A stretch of 64,000 bases of DNA from an uncultured bacterium (lineage in GTDB: Bacteria; Verrucomicrobiota; Kiritimatiellia; CAIKKV01; CAIJXV01): NCBI GenBank assembly GCA_903824675.1, contig CAIJXV010000013.1, forward strand, positions 62,001 to 126,000, read 5' to 3'. The notes under the pieces are model-generated. The model had not been told where the DNA came from. It searched no databases and was given only the letters and a program-made list of their open reading frames with translations. Positions within the stretch are counted from its first letter, which is position 1, and each line of letters begins with the position of its first letter. This document shows positions 19,701 through 27,721 of the stretch, piece after piece. The position numbers were made by a program, and so were the translations under genes.

Positions 19701-20650
19701 ACATTCGTCCCCATGACTTTCATGGGTTTGCCTGAAATGCTTTTATTGGTGACGGCTGATTTCCATCCGCTGAGCGCATAATCCCATACCTGCGAAGTCA
19801 GTCGAAGTTCTCCAGCCGGACCCGTCAGTCGAGGCGCAAGCCAGTCGGCGTGATCACAGCCGATATCCCCGCCGGAACTCACCACGAGAAACAAGGATTC
19901 GGCCCCCGAAATATCCGCATCGATGTCCACCTGGCGACCGGGAGTCAATCGGCTCACCCAATCGCTGAGATACCGAACTTGTGCGCCGGCGGGATCTTCC
20001 AAGTCCTGTTTGCGGAAATAATTGAAGCGGGCGGTCAACCCCAAGGCGTCCAACTGTTTTGGAGACGGCATATCCGTCAGGATTACGAATTGAACCGAAG
20101 CATCGCCGGCATTCTGGGTGTGTAGGAGGCCCCCGTCGTCAAGGCCGGCCCGGGCGCGAAATCGATCCGACCCAGCCGGAAGATCAAAAACAAGGATCGA
20201 CGGGGAATGGGCGCCGATCCCAAACGGTACGGGTTTTCCGTCCACCAACAGGGGCAGCCCTTGCACGCTGGCATTCTTCGCGGCTGAATGCCATCCATTA
20301 TGGGCAATGCGCCACTCGAGATCCGTAAGCTTTATTTCGCCGGCAGAGCCCATCAACCGCGGTTCCATCCAATCGGCATGGTCACACGCCGTACTTCCAT
20401 TGCCATCAGCGACGATCAAGACCAGTTTCCGGGCTTTGCGAATATCCAGATCAATATCAATGGCATGGCCAGGAGTGGACGCGTCGACGACTGGACTCAG
20501 AAACCGAACCGGGGCTCCGTTGGAATCTTTCAAATCACTTTCAGTCAAACCCGCACCCCACAGGGATTTTGCGCACCCGAGCAGAAACAGGCCGATCGTC
20601 AAACCCAGGACAGCACGGAAGCCAAGCGATGAACATTTTGATATTGCCAT
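16760..20650 (-). CDS. Exported NPCBM-glycosidase-like-HEAT multidomain protein
   Basis: 1296 aa. The N-terminal signal has a possible lipobox (FLLGC). Two NPCBM-type carbohydrate-binding domains follow, near 40-195 and 205-360 (ACDHADWMEPRL, GWHSAAKNASVQG; then GCDHADWLAPRL, GIGTHATSIIKY). Residues of about 500-1100 resemble a TIM-barrel glycosidase with a beta-galactosidase-trimer-like part (MSDEPGEITVKGPDAEAG; later LLYAMSTEYRWPQSTF and a binding-protein-like fold). The last 100 residues look like HEAT repeats (HWAVRRSAAESLGRLKAQTA). Catalytic residues cannot be assigned. It is probably a surface or periplasmic glycan-degrading enzyme. No SD seen before ATG 20650. Confidence 0.75.
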   Translation of the reverse strand: MAISKCSSLGFRAVLGLTIGLFLLGCAKSLWGAGLTESDLKDSNGAPVRFLSPVVDASTPGHAIDIDLDIRKARKLVLIVADGNGSTACDHADWMEPRLMGSAGEIKLTDLEWRIAHNGWHSAAKNASVQGLPLLVDGKPVPFGIGAHSPSILVFDLPAGSDRFRARAGLDDGGLLHTQNAGDASVQFVILTDMPSPKQLDALGLTARFNYFRKQDLEDPAGAQVRYLSDWVSRLTPGRQVDIDADISGAESLFLVVSSGGDIGCDHADWLAPRLTGPAGELRLTSQVWDYALSGWKSAVTNKSISGKPMKVMGTNVTEDGIGTHATSIIKYKIPKGYSHFKAQVALDDSGVSQSSDLEMAAVQFAVLTGKLSRRQIRQLGLAGSFVRFRVDALPEGKPELAITGHLKFHSAPWQTKEFPLVPSPVKAPGLTPWINLESLPGGANGSLLLTLPAGARGTTQFSVLEDPAGVVREIAWDEPNGKQLIVAPGFREVLTFRDQERRYYLNAAGIRPGRLFPLTRPPLLFANAWGWATDGAAEYMVKSFRLLGLNSVATSEDTEKYEALYGWGSQGGHYAPPTFIPYDVEKSRQSYRDHYARYFASEAGKKTSPGMVSFQMSDEPGEITVKGPDAEAGFQTWLQQQGLKPSLFGKDQWNQVTLFAGKPVTADDQRRFYWSHRYQGLMTPLMFGLACDGFKEASPAPQAKPFVALSGHSLNFGNKLPLDMFQLAQYPHLEPGISDWMTGGSWCWDSHQSVAFSVAPYNAGARRYGKEFGQPPISFPMMHCVWPSFFRAYTQIANQCKLLSYYNYGPDYAVTEGFWSSSDWSRTVVHHVDNLAAQVDDILGPGRMRPSRVALLYAMSTEYRWPQSTFPDKRATFLALSHEYYQPELVTEQQIESGALEHYDALLIEDQWITVAAQKTIAEWVHNGGQLQAYADAGVRNEYDEPCDLMNSLAGFQRTFGAAVTGQALNVSAVTNEAEIIQHTVPTEGRPQTITVGKARVRARYGDDQPAWTEKTVGRGKVVYVGHRAGLSYSRRAVKKRDLSRWPDSGREFLVQPLLEAHVPRELELSQPFVMAMPLSTEAGTVVVLYNMTGQVASNLTVRLREPQRPVSVQGFNPETLAPTNQSFEYAAGWVSIPIDFLPWNGTMLCVRRQAAPADDRLDRMRKAAGQQLDSSDWQALSAGAWTAGFFPDWELSERLIPLLKHDHWAVRRSAAESLGRLKAQTAIKALRAALETETDDHARADELMALARIRAPDVQQLAEKFADYPNPVVQSACQSIQALIKADAAPMTRP

Positions 20651-20798
20651 AGTCGGGACTTTTCAATTTCGTCAAATCGCCTTTTGAACCCTCCAGGTAC
20701 TCACCCAAGAGGCCGATCTCAAGGCACAACGGATGGGGGAATGGTACCGAACCCCAAGAATCAAAACAAGGATTGAAGCCCGGGACACCTCTCTGCGC

Positions 20799-20827
20799 TT
20801 GAATCGACCGGGCGACGGGACTATATT
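20799..20827 (+). promoter_or_regulatory. Candidate promoter of the first UroD-like gene
   Basis: TTGAAT (20799-20804), 17-bp spacer, TATATT (20822-20827), 32 bp before the ATG at 20859. Spacing is ideal. Confidence 0.55.
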
Positions 20828-20858
20828 TCCGGCTGTTGTTTTGTCCAAAGGAATCTTT

Positions 20859-22118
20859 ATGACAGATCTTCTCATTCCGCAATCGGACATCGATATCCTG
20901 CGCCACCTCGCCGAACGCAAACGCCACCTCGCCGACGACCCCGTCAACCGGGAACGCCGCCAGGCCTGGCTGGCCCATGATGCCGGATCCAACAGCCGAC
21001 CCATGGTTCTCGCCGAATATTGCGGGGTCCAGGAAACCCGTTCGCCTTTCGACCCCCAACTCACGTGCCAATCCGACTGGGCCCGGAATTGGGAACGGTC
21101 CCTCCTCGCCGAATTTTACCAGTTCGATGTCCTGCGCGACGACCATGTCATCGAACCCTGGATGGCCACCAACTGGCGCATCCCGTACACGAATTACGGC
21201 GTCGAGGCCACCGTCCAGCTCGGCGATAACGACGGTCATCCGGGATCCCGTCGCTGGGATCATCCAATCCAGGATCTGGACGCCGATTTCACCAAACTCC
21301 AACCCCGGGTTTTCTCCGTCGATCGCATTGGAACCCTTGAGGAAAAGGCGCGGATGGAAAAGATCTTCGACGGCATCCTGCCCGTCTGCCTGCGCGGCGG
21401 TTTCTATTGGACCCTGGGCATGACCGCCACCGCAATCCAACTGATCGGCCTCGAAAACCTGATGCTTTACATGTATGACAATCCCGCCGGCCTGCATCGC
21501 TTGATGGCGTTTTTGCGGGATGATCACCTCGCCTTCACTCAATGGCTGGAACGGGAAGGCCTCTATTCGCAGAACAATGCCAATGATTATATCGGCTCCG
21601 GCAGCATGGGTTATACTCGCGATCTCCCCCAACCCGATGCCGTTGCGGGCGCCCCTGTGCGCAGGAAAGACCTTTGGTTCCTCAGTGAATCCCAGGAAAC
21701 GGTCGGCGTCGGCCCGGATCTCTTCGACGAATTCATTTTCCCTTATCAACTCAGCCTGGCGGAAAAATTCGGCAAGTGCTATTACGGATGTTGCGAACCC
21801 GTCAACAACCGTTGGCACGTCCTGAAACGGATGCCCAACCTCGCCCGGGTTTCGGTCTCTCCCTGGGCCGACGAAGACGTCATGGCAGCCGCCTGCGGGC
21901 GACAGGTGGTGTATTCCCGCAAACCCAACCCCTCCCTGATCAGCACCGGCACCTTTGATGAAAACGCGATCCGCACCGATCTCCGCAAAACCCTGACGGC
22001 CGCCCGGGGCTGCCGGATCGAACTCATCATGAAAGACGTCCACACACTTAACAACCAGCCGGAGCGCCTCCCGCGTTGGGTGCAAATCGCCCGGGAAGTG
22101 GTTGAGGAGATGGCCTGA
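20859..22118 (+). CDS. UroD-superfamily protein (uroporphyrinogen decarboxylase-like)
   Basis: A 419-aa cytoplasmic TIM-barrel protein. The C-terminal half (FDEFIFPYQLSLAEKFGKCY, YGCCEPVNNRWHVLKRMPNL) has the helix and Cys/His pattern of the UroD/MtaA superfamily. True UroD is about 350 aa and sits with haem genes. This longer form next to sugar enzymes is typical of PVC bacteria and may be a methyl-transfer or demethylation enzyme, but no substrate is proven. AAGGA lies 6 nt before ATG 20859; the ORF track starts 42 codons too early. It is transcribed divergently from the NPCBM protein. Confidence 0.75.
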   Translation: MTDLLIPQSDIDILRHLAERKRHLADDPVNRERRQAWLAHDAGSNSRPMVLAEYCGVQETRSPFDPQLTCQSDWARNWERSLLAEFYQFDVLRDDHVIEPWMATNWRIPYTNYGVEATVQLGDNDGHPGSRRWDHPIQDLDADFTKLQPRVFSVDRIGTLEEKARMEKIFDGILPVCLRGGFYWTLGMTATAIQLIGLENLMLYMYDNPAGLHRLMAFLRDDHLAFTQWLEREGLYSQNNANDYIGSGSMGYTRDLPQPDAVAGAPVRRKDLWFLSESQETVGVGPDLFDEFIFPYQLSLAEKFGKCYYGCCEPVNNRWHVLKRMPNLARVSVSPWADEDVMAAACGRQVVYSRKPNPSLISTGTFDENAIRTDLRKTLTAARGCRIELIMKDVHTLNNQPERLPRWVQIAREVVEEMA

Positions 22119-22177
22119 TCCCCAAGTCCGCCCTACTGGCGCTGACCCGACAGCAACCCGGAGTGGTTGCCCGGGAT

Positions 22178-23263
22178 TTAGGGGCGGGGCCGGGCCGGCC
22201 AACTTTCCGGGCGCTCCCAGAAGGCATCAGCACGCCCGCCGTAATAGCCATCCAGCACGGTATCCATCACCCGGCTCGTCCGCAATGCCGTCTCACCAGT
22301 GCTGGCACAAGCACCGTTCCCCAACAGGTGGTTCACAATCGTTTCAATCAGCGGCTGCTGAATGTTAACGGGGTTGGGCAAATCGAAACACTCGGTTTCC
22401 GTGCCGCGTTCCAATTTCACCGGTTCCTGACCAAAGGTTGAAATGGTGATCCGCCCTACCGTGCCTGAGAACACGATGACCTCTTCGGACTGGGCCGACG
22501 CAAAATTCCAACTGGCCGTTCCCAATCCTCCCGATTCCAGGCGGAAAGACATGACCACGCTGTCCTCGACCCAGTGCTTCGACGCCACATTGGCTGCCGC
22601 CCCCTGCACCGCCTGCAAGGGGCCTGCGATGAAATCAATAACATCCAACGTGTGGCAGCCGATATCCATAAACAAGCCGCCGCCGGACTCCTCCGCCTTC
22701 AATCGCCACGGCAATTCGCCCGGGAGTGCGAAGGCCGGCGATGCACATCGGTACGATACGCCGGTCAGCTTGCCGATTACACCGCTCGCGACCAGTTCCC
22801 GGGCCTTGAGAAAGCGTGGCAATCCCCGCCGATAGTAGGCCACGAACAGCGACACACCCGCCATCCGGAATGCCGACACCATGGCTTCAGCCTCGGTCGC
22901 ATTGCGCGCCATCGGCTTTTCCATATAGCACGGCTTGCCGGCGGCGCAGACCTTAAGCGCATACTCCAGGTGAGAACCCACTGGCGTAGCCACATAGACG
23001 GCATCCACACCGGCGTCCGCGATCAAGGCATCGGCGTCCGTGGTCCAGCGCGGAACACCGTGCCGCTTGGCGTAGTCTTCCGCCAGCCGCCCATCCCGGC
23101 GCATGACCATGGCCAGCGTGCTACCCGGTGTCCGGGAGAAACCCGGCCCGCTCTTCACCTCTGTCACATTGCCGCAACCGATGATACCCCACTTGATCCC
23201 CAAGTGTGATTTAGGACCTATGGGCGCGGCCCCGCTGAGATCGGTCTGATGAAGCGTTGTCAT
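22178..23263 (-). CDS. Gfo/Idh/MocA-family NAD(P)-dependent oxidoreductase
   Basis: 361 aa. The N-terminal Rossmann fold carries GIIGCGNVTEVKSGPG for the dinucleotide. EKPMARN near residue 105 is the family's conserved EKP with catalytic Lys. The C-terminal alpha/beta domain contains GGGLFMDIGCHTLDVIDFI, where Asp and His fit the catalytic pair. It would oxidise or epimerise a sugar or inositol derivative. The ORF track starts 31 codons earlier at GTG 23356; I prefer ATG 23263, though neither has a clear SD. The gene follows the ABC exporter on the same strand with a 129-bp gap. Confidence 0.88.
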   Translation of the reverse strand: MTTLHQTDLSGAAPIGPKSHLGIKWGIIGCGNVTEVKSGPGFSRTPGSTLAMVMRRDGRLAEDYAKRHGVPRWTTDADALIADAGVDAVYVATPVGSHLEYALKVCAAGKPCYMEKPMARNATEAEAMVSAFRMAGVSLFVAYYRRGLPRFLKARELVASGVIGKLTGVSYRCASPAFALPGELPWRLKAEESGGGLFMDIGCHTLDVIDFIAGPLQAVQGAAANVASKHWVEDSVVMSFRLESGGLGTASWNFASAQSEEVIVFSGTVGRITISTFGQEPVKLERGTETECFDLPNPVNIQQPLIETIVNHLLGNGACASTGETALRTSRVMDTVLDGYYGGRADAFWERPESWPARPRP

Positions 23264-23392
23264 GAATACGACGTTGCCAGAAGCGCCGCACAAACGCAAG
23301 CGGAGAGAGCCCTTCCGTGAGGTGCCCGCCTCTGATGAATTGAACCCGACCGGCACACGTCCCCTGCCCGGCGGTTCTTTGACCGGCTCCGG

Positions 23393-25174
23393 TTATCCCT
23401 CAACCGAGGTCGGATCCTTGAACTGCAAATCGTAGAGGTAACGATATTGCCCGTTCGTTTGCATGAGTTCTTCGTGGGTTCCGGACTCGATGATCCCACC
23501 CTGGTCCAGAACGATGATTCGATCGCAATTCGCGATCGTCGACAACCGGTGCGCAATAGCAAAAACCGTCCGGCCCGTCATCAGGTTCTGCATGGCGGCC
23601 TGAACCTGCCGTTCGGATTCGGTGTCCAGCGCGCTGGTGGCCTCGTCCAAAATCATGATCGGCGGATTGCGCAAAATGGCCCGGGCAATCGCCAGCCGCT
23701 GGCGCTGACCGCCGGATAATCGCTGACCTTGCTCGCCGATAATGTGATCATAGCCCCCCGCTAAATCCCGGATGAACTCATCCGCATTGGCCTTCCGGGC
23801 GGCCTCCTCGATGGCCTCCCGACTCGCCCCCACCGTACCGTACCCGATATTGTTTGCCACCGTTTCGTTGAACAACACCGTCTCCTGCGTCACGATGCTC
23901 ATCGCCTGTCGCAGGGATTTCAGGGTGTAATCCCGGATGTCGGTCCCGTTGATCAGAATCGACCCGCCGGTTACGTCGTAAAACCGCGGCAGGAGATTGA
24001 CCATCGTCGTTTTGCCGGCCCCTGAACTGCCCACCAGGGCGACCCGTTGCCCGGCCTTCACTTCCAGGTCGATGCCCTTGAGAACCTGTTTGTCCCCATA
24101 ATTGAAGATGACCTGCCGAAACTCGATCCGGTCCACCGGCCCCTGCAGGGTTGCCGCACCGGGCCGGTCCACCACATCGACCGGGCTGTCGATAATTTCA
24201 AAAATCCGGTCTGCCGCCGCCGAAGCCTGCTGGATCTGCAGGTGCAGGCGGCTCAATTTCTTGACCGGCGTATACATCATCAACAACGCCCCGGCATACA
24301 CCACAAACTGTTCGAAAGGCATTCCGCGATGCCGGATATAGATCAGCACCAGGCTGACCCCCAGCGTCGAGATGAAAACAATCAACGGATCGACCGCCGA
24401 ATTGGACGCGGCCACCCGCATGATGCGTTTGAAGAAGGCCTTGTTTTGTTTACCAAACCGCTCGATCTCATGGTCTTCCATCCCAAAGGCCTTCACCACC
24501 CGAATGCCGGTCAGCATTTCCTGCAAAATCGACACCACATCGGCAATCCGTTGCTGGGCCTCCCGGCTGAATCGCCGAACCCGTCGTCCGAATAACGCCA
24601 CCGGCACAATGCACACCGGAAACAGCACGATGCTCGCCACGGCCAGCATCGGGTCGATCCAGAAGAGCCACCCGATCATGAACACCAGGGTCAGTGGTTC
24701 CTTCGCCAGATCCTCCACCACAACCGAAACCGCATGGTCCGCCATGGTGGAATCGTTGGTCGTGCGCGAAATCAATTCCCCGGTCCGGTTCCTCGAGAAA
24801 TACCCCAGCGGCAGCTGGGTCAGCTTGGTAAAAACCGCCTGACGCAGGTCCACCACCACCCGTGCGCCCACCCAGCGAATGAGGTAGCGACTCAAATAAT
24901 CGCCGACGCCCCGGATCAAGCCGGCCAAGGGAATGGCCGCGGCGAACAGGATCACCAGCATCATCGGCGCAGCGGGATCATATACCTTGGCCAAACCTTT
25001 TTTTATCGCCCACAAAAATCCCGCATTCGCCCCGGCATAAATCAAGCCGAAGAAGATGCCCACCGCCAGACGCCCGGAATACGGCCGCATGTAGGCCAGT
25101 AACCGACGATAGGTTTTCCATTCTTCCTGTCGCGGAAGAACCCGTTTTGTCTTGTTGGGTTTAGCCATATCCAT
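23393..25174 (-). CDS. MsbA-like ABC exporter (half-transporter)
   Basis: A 593-aa fusion of a six-helix membrane domain (residues 20-320) and an ATPase domain (345-580). ATPase motifs are complete: Walker A GSSGAGKTT, signature RLSGGQRQRLAIARA, Walker B IMILDEATSALD, and switch IAHRLST. Loop motif SRTTNDSTMADHA is common in lipid and drug exporters. It likely works as a homodimer moving lipid A core or another lipid. An SD-like GGAG lies 9 nt before ATG 25174. It starts 17 bp after queC ends, so it is part of the queDEC transcript though functionally unrelated. Confidence 0.93.
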   Translation of the reverse strand: MDMAKPNKTKRVLPRQEEWKTYRRLLAYMRPYSGRLAVGIFFGLIYAGANAGFLWAIKKGLAKVYDPAAPMMLVILFAAAIPLAGLIRGVGDYLSRYLIRWVGARVVVDLRQAVFTKLTQLPLGYFSRNRTGELISRTTNDSTMADHAVSVVVEDLAKEPLTLVFMIGWLFWIDPMLAVASIVLFPVCIVPVALFGRRVRRFSREAQQRIADVVSILQEMLTGIRVVKAFGMEDHEIERFGKQNKAFFKRIMRVAASNSAVDPLIVFISTLGVSLVLIYIRHRGMPFEQFVVYAGALLMMYTPVKKLSRLHLQIQQASAAADRIFEIIDSPVDVVDRPGAATLQGPVDRIEFRQVIFNYGDKQVLKGIDLEVKAGQRVALVGSSGAGKTTMVNLLPRFYDVTGGSILINGTDIRDYTLKSLRQAMSIVTQETVLFNETVANNIGYGTVGASREAIEEAARKANADEFIRDLAGGYDHIIGEQGQRLSGGQRQRLAIARAILRNPPIMILDEATSALDTESERQVQAAMQNLMTGRTVFAIAHRLSTIANCDRIIVLDQGGIIESGTHEELMQTNGQYRYLYDLQFKDPTSVEG

Positions 25175-25191
25175 TCGTTCTTCTCCCCGCC

Positions 25192-25914
25192 TCAGATTCC
25201 CAGGGGATCCGTTTGCCCCAATTCCCGAAATGCTCCAGATCGTTCCACACAGGCCGGACATTCACCGCAGGGCCGATCTCCTCCTCGGTAACAGCTCCAG
25301 GTCCGCCCGTAATCGATTCCCAGTTCCAGGCCCAGTCGTAATTCGCGAACTTTCCGCCACCCCGCAAAGGGGGCGTGGACCCGGATCGAAGCCCCCCGAT
25401 TCAAGGCCAATACCGCGTTGACGCGATCCACAAACTCTCCGGTGCAATCCCAATAGCCGTATTCATCCTGGGTCTGCGCGCCATAATATAGGTCGCGGAT
25501 TCCATGGGCCTCGGCATAGGCCGCCGCCAGCGACAACAAAATCAGGTTGCGATTGGGAACGTAGGTCGGCGGTTGACGGCGTTGATCCTCCGGTACGGCT
25601 GAAAAAGCGGGCACGCACCGGGCCGGATCAGTCAAAACGGATCCGGTCGCGGCCAACTCCCGAAAGAGGCCCAGGTCGATCACCGGGTGGGCTTCCACCC
25701 CCGCCGTCTCCGCCTGGAATCGGGCCGCCCCGATTTCCCGCGCATGTTTCTGCCCGTAGTCAAAGGACAACGCATGCACCCGCCGGACGCCCAATCGGCG
25801 GATGACGTAAAACAATAACGTGGTTGAATCCAGCCCTCCGGATAACAACACCACGGCGGACGCGGGAGCCTCCGCCGGTTCGGGATGGATCGGTGATTCA
25901 GAAGGGCGGCTCAT
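25192..25914 (-). CDS. queC: 7-cyano-7-deazaguanine synthase
   Basis: A 240-aa cytoplasmic enzyme converting 7-carboxy-7-deazaguanine to preQ0 with ATP and ammonia. LLSGGLDSTTLLFY is the PP-loop ATP site. SFDYGQKHAREI, YVPNRNLILLSLAAAYAE and YYGAQTQDEYGYWDCTGEFV are family blocks. CYRGGDRPCGECPACVERSG supplies the four Zn-binding Cys. The ORF track starts 56 codons early, inside queE; ATG 25914 overlaps the queE stop as ATGA. Third step of the deazapurine path encoded by queD, queE and queC here. Confidence 0.95.
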   Translation of the reverse strand: MSRPSESPIHPEPAEAPASAVVLLSGGLDSTTLLFYVIRRLGVRRVHALSFDYGQKHAREIGAARFQAETAGVEAHPVIDLGLFRELAATGSVLTDPARCVPAFSAVPEDQRRQPPTYVPNRNLILLSLAAAYAEAHGIRDLYYGAQTQDEYGYWDCTGEFVDRVNAVLALNRGASIRVHAPFAGWRKVRELRLGLELGIDYGRTWSCYRGGDRPCGECPACVERSGAFRELGQTDPLGI

Positions 25915-26540
25915 GGCAGGGCAAGAATCCGGTGGAGTTGAAGTTGGAGCCGCACGCGCAAAGCATCTTCCAGAATCCAGGCGGCCAGAATCGGACCCGG
26001 CAGGCGCCCATGCACCGGGCTGAACAACACCGCCTGCAACCGGTCGACCAGTGCGTGTTCCTGAACCTGGGTCCGCGCCCATTCGTAATCGGCCCGACTG
26101 CTGAGGACGAATTTGACCTCATCCTGCGCACGAAGCCGGGCCCAGTTGGCCTCCAAAAAGGAATTGGCCGATCCGCTCTCCGGACATTTGACATCGACAA
26201 TCGCACGCGCGCCGGCGGGAATCCGTTCCAAGGGCCGACTGCCATTGGTCTCCACCAGCAGGGGCGTCGCCCCCGCCGTCAGCAAAGCTTCTGCCAGGGC
26301 AACAAACCCGTCTTGCAACAAGGGCTCTCCGCCTGTGATCTCGGCCATTTTAACCGGACTCTTCTCAAAGGCCGCCACCACTTCGGCGATGTCCATCCGC
26401 CGTCCCGCCTCCCGCGCCTGAGGGGTGTCGCAATAGACGCAATGCAGGTTGCATCCGGTCAGCCGGACAAAAAAACAGGGATAACCGGCCCAGGTCGATT
26501 CGCCCTGGAGCGAGGTGAAAATTTCCGCCACGCGCAACAC
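25911..26540 (-). CDS. queE: 7-carboxy-7-deazaguanine synthase (radical SAM)
   Basis: A 209-aa radical SAM enzyme contracting CPH4 to 7-carboxy-7-deazaguanine. The cluster motif is CNLHCVYC (Cys30, 34, 37), the usual CX3CX2C. SLQGESTWAG at residues 10-19 is the conserved N-terminal block of QueE and EITGGEPLLQ the SAM-binding GGE motif. The gene starts one base after queD ends and overlaps queC by 4 bp, so translation of all three is coupled. Confidence 0.95.
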   Translation of the reverse strand: MLRVAEIFTSLQGESTWAGYPCFFVRLTGCNLHCVYCDTPQAREAGRRMDIAEVVAAFEKSPVKMAEITGGEPLLQDGFVALAEALLTAGATPLLVETNGSRPLERIPAGARAIVDVKCPESGSANSFLEANWARLRAQDEVKFVLSSRADYEWARTQVQEHALVDRLQAVLFSPVHGRLPGPILAAWILEDALRVRLQLQLHRILALP

Positions 26541-26541
26541 G

Positions 26542-26913
26542 TCATTCCTCCCAATAGGTCGCCGACGAGTTCGGGCTTTCTGAAGCCCGAACCTTACTGA
26601 TGCGGCTCTGCTCGGTATTCAAGCGCCGGCCCAGGTCTTCAAACAGCAATCGCGCAATATTTTCGGAGGTGGGATTTTGTATCGCGAACGACGGATGTTG
26701 ATTGAGATCGGCATGATCCAGTCCGCTCAACACCTCCTGAACGGCTTCTTTCACCACCTTGAAATCGACCAGAATGCCGATCGAATCCAGCGTCGGACCT
26801 TTTAAAAAAATCTCAATCTCCCAATTATGCCCATGGAAGTTGGCGCACACCCCCTGATGTCCGATCAGGCGATGGGCGGCGGAAAAATGGGTCCGAATGC
26901 TGATCTCGTACAT
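26542..26913 (-). CDS. queD: 6-carboxy-5,6,7,8-tetrahydropterin synthase
   Basis: A 123-aa PTPS-fold enzyme making CPH4 from dihydroneopterin triphosphate. The Zn ligands are His14 (FSAAHRL), His27 and His29 (FHGHNWEIE). Cys23 is the catalytic Cys. LDHADLN and PTSENIARLL are also typical. ATG 26913 is chosen because TAAGGG lies 6-7 nt upstream; the track start lies inside purH. The gap to the purH stop is 8 bp. FolE (previous step) and QueF or Tgt (later steps) are not in the window. Confidence 0.94.
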   Translation of the reverse strand: MYEISIRTHFSAAHRLIGHQGVCANFHGHNWEIEIFLKGPTLDSIGILVDFKVVKEAVQEVLSGLDHADLNQHPSFAIQNPTSENIARLLFEDLGRRLNTEQSRISKVRASESPNSSATYWEE

Positions 26914-26921
26914 GAGCGCCC

Positions 26922-27605
26922 TTACCCCCCCACCCGGTAACAGGCGCGCAAGGCGTCCGGCTTGCACTCCGCCCAGTAGGCGGCGATCGCCGTGTCATAG
27001 GCAGCGGTGTGCGCAAACGCCTTCCGCGCCAGCTCAAACCGTAAAGCCAGGGAAGTCGCGCCACCGGAAGCCCGCAATTCGGCCAGGATCCGCCCGTAAT
27101 CGGCGGGATCGGTGACCGATGCCACCCGCAGGAAATTCTTGGCCGCAGCCCGCACCATGCACGGCCCCCCGATATCGATATTCGTCCGGGCCATCTCCGG
27201 GGTGACCCCGGGACGGGCCACCGTCTGCCGGAAGGGATAGAGATTCACCACGACCAGATCCATCGGCACTCCGCCGGTGCGTTTCAAGTCATCGACATGG
27301 GCCGGATTATAGGTCTCACTTAAGAGCCCGAGATAAATTTTGAAATCCAGGGTTTTGACCAGTCCCCCCTGCATTTCCGGCTGACCGGTATAGTCCGACA
27401 CCGCCACCAGATTCTTCCCCGCCGCCGAGCCCAATAAATCGCGAATCGCTGTGTAGGTTCCCCCGGTCGAATAAATTTTAACTTCGGGATTCGTGGCAAT
27501 CAAACCCGGAATCAAAACCTCCAACCCGGTCTTGTCCGAAACACTGGCCAAAACATGGCGCACCCGTACCGCATCATCAATCCGTTCAACAATATTTAAA
27601 GCCAT
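26922..27605 (-). CDS. purH: Stand-alone PurH N-terminal (IMP cyclohydrolase-like) domain protein
   Basis: 227 aa, covering only the MGS-like N-terminal half of the usual ~520-aa PurH. SVSDKTG, IYSTGGTYTAI, VVVNLYPF and NIDIGGPCMVRAAAKN are clear PurH blocks. The protein stops where the AICAR-transformylase domain would begin. The usual RVKTLHPKxHGG is replaced by LVKTLDFKIYLG, so the His of that motif is missing. It may be a split cyclohydrolase with the transformylase elsewhere, or a paralogue with another role. ATG 27605 has GAGGAG 7 nt upstream. First gene of the queDEC run. Confidence 0.85.
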   Translation of the reverse strand: MALNIVERIDDAVRVRHVLASVSDKTGLEVLIPGLIATNPEVKIYSTGGTYTAIRDLLGSAAGKNLVAVSDYTGQPEMQGGLVKTLDFKIYLGLLSETYNPAHVDDLKRTGGVPMDLVVVNLYPFRQTVARPGVTPEMARTNIDIGGPCMVRAAAKNFLRVASVTDPADYGRILAELRASGGATSLALRFELARKAFAHTAAYDTAIAAYWAECKPDALRACYRVGG

Positions 27606-27679
27606 GCGTATCTCCTCTGAAAATCGCCGATAGTTTGCCATATCCCTTTATCGGGCGCAATGCTCAAACCGAATTGGGA

Positions 27680-27709
27680 TTGACGCTGGGTCGGTTGACG
27701 GTTTATTCT
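27680..27709 (+). promoter_or_regulatory. Candidate promoter of the cNMP-binding kinase
   Basis: TTGACG (27680-27685), 18-bp spacer, TATTCT (27704-27709). Transcription would begin about 6 nt before ATG 27722. That fits the absence of an SD and suggests a near-leaderless mRNA. Confidence 0.4.
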
Positions 27710-27721
27710 TTCACCCTTGTT

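Noticed and set aside
20541-22202. 553-aa minus-strand ORF opposite the UroD-like gene
   Set aside because: Long only because of GC-rich codon bias; the plus frame has UroD motifs, an SD and a promoter.
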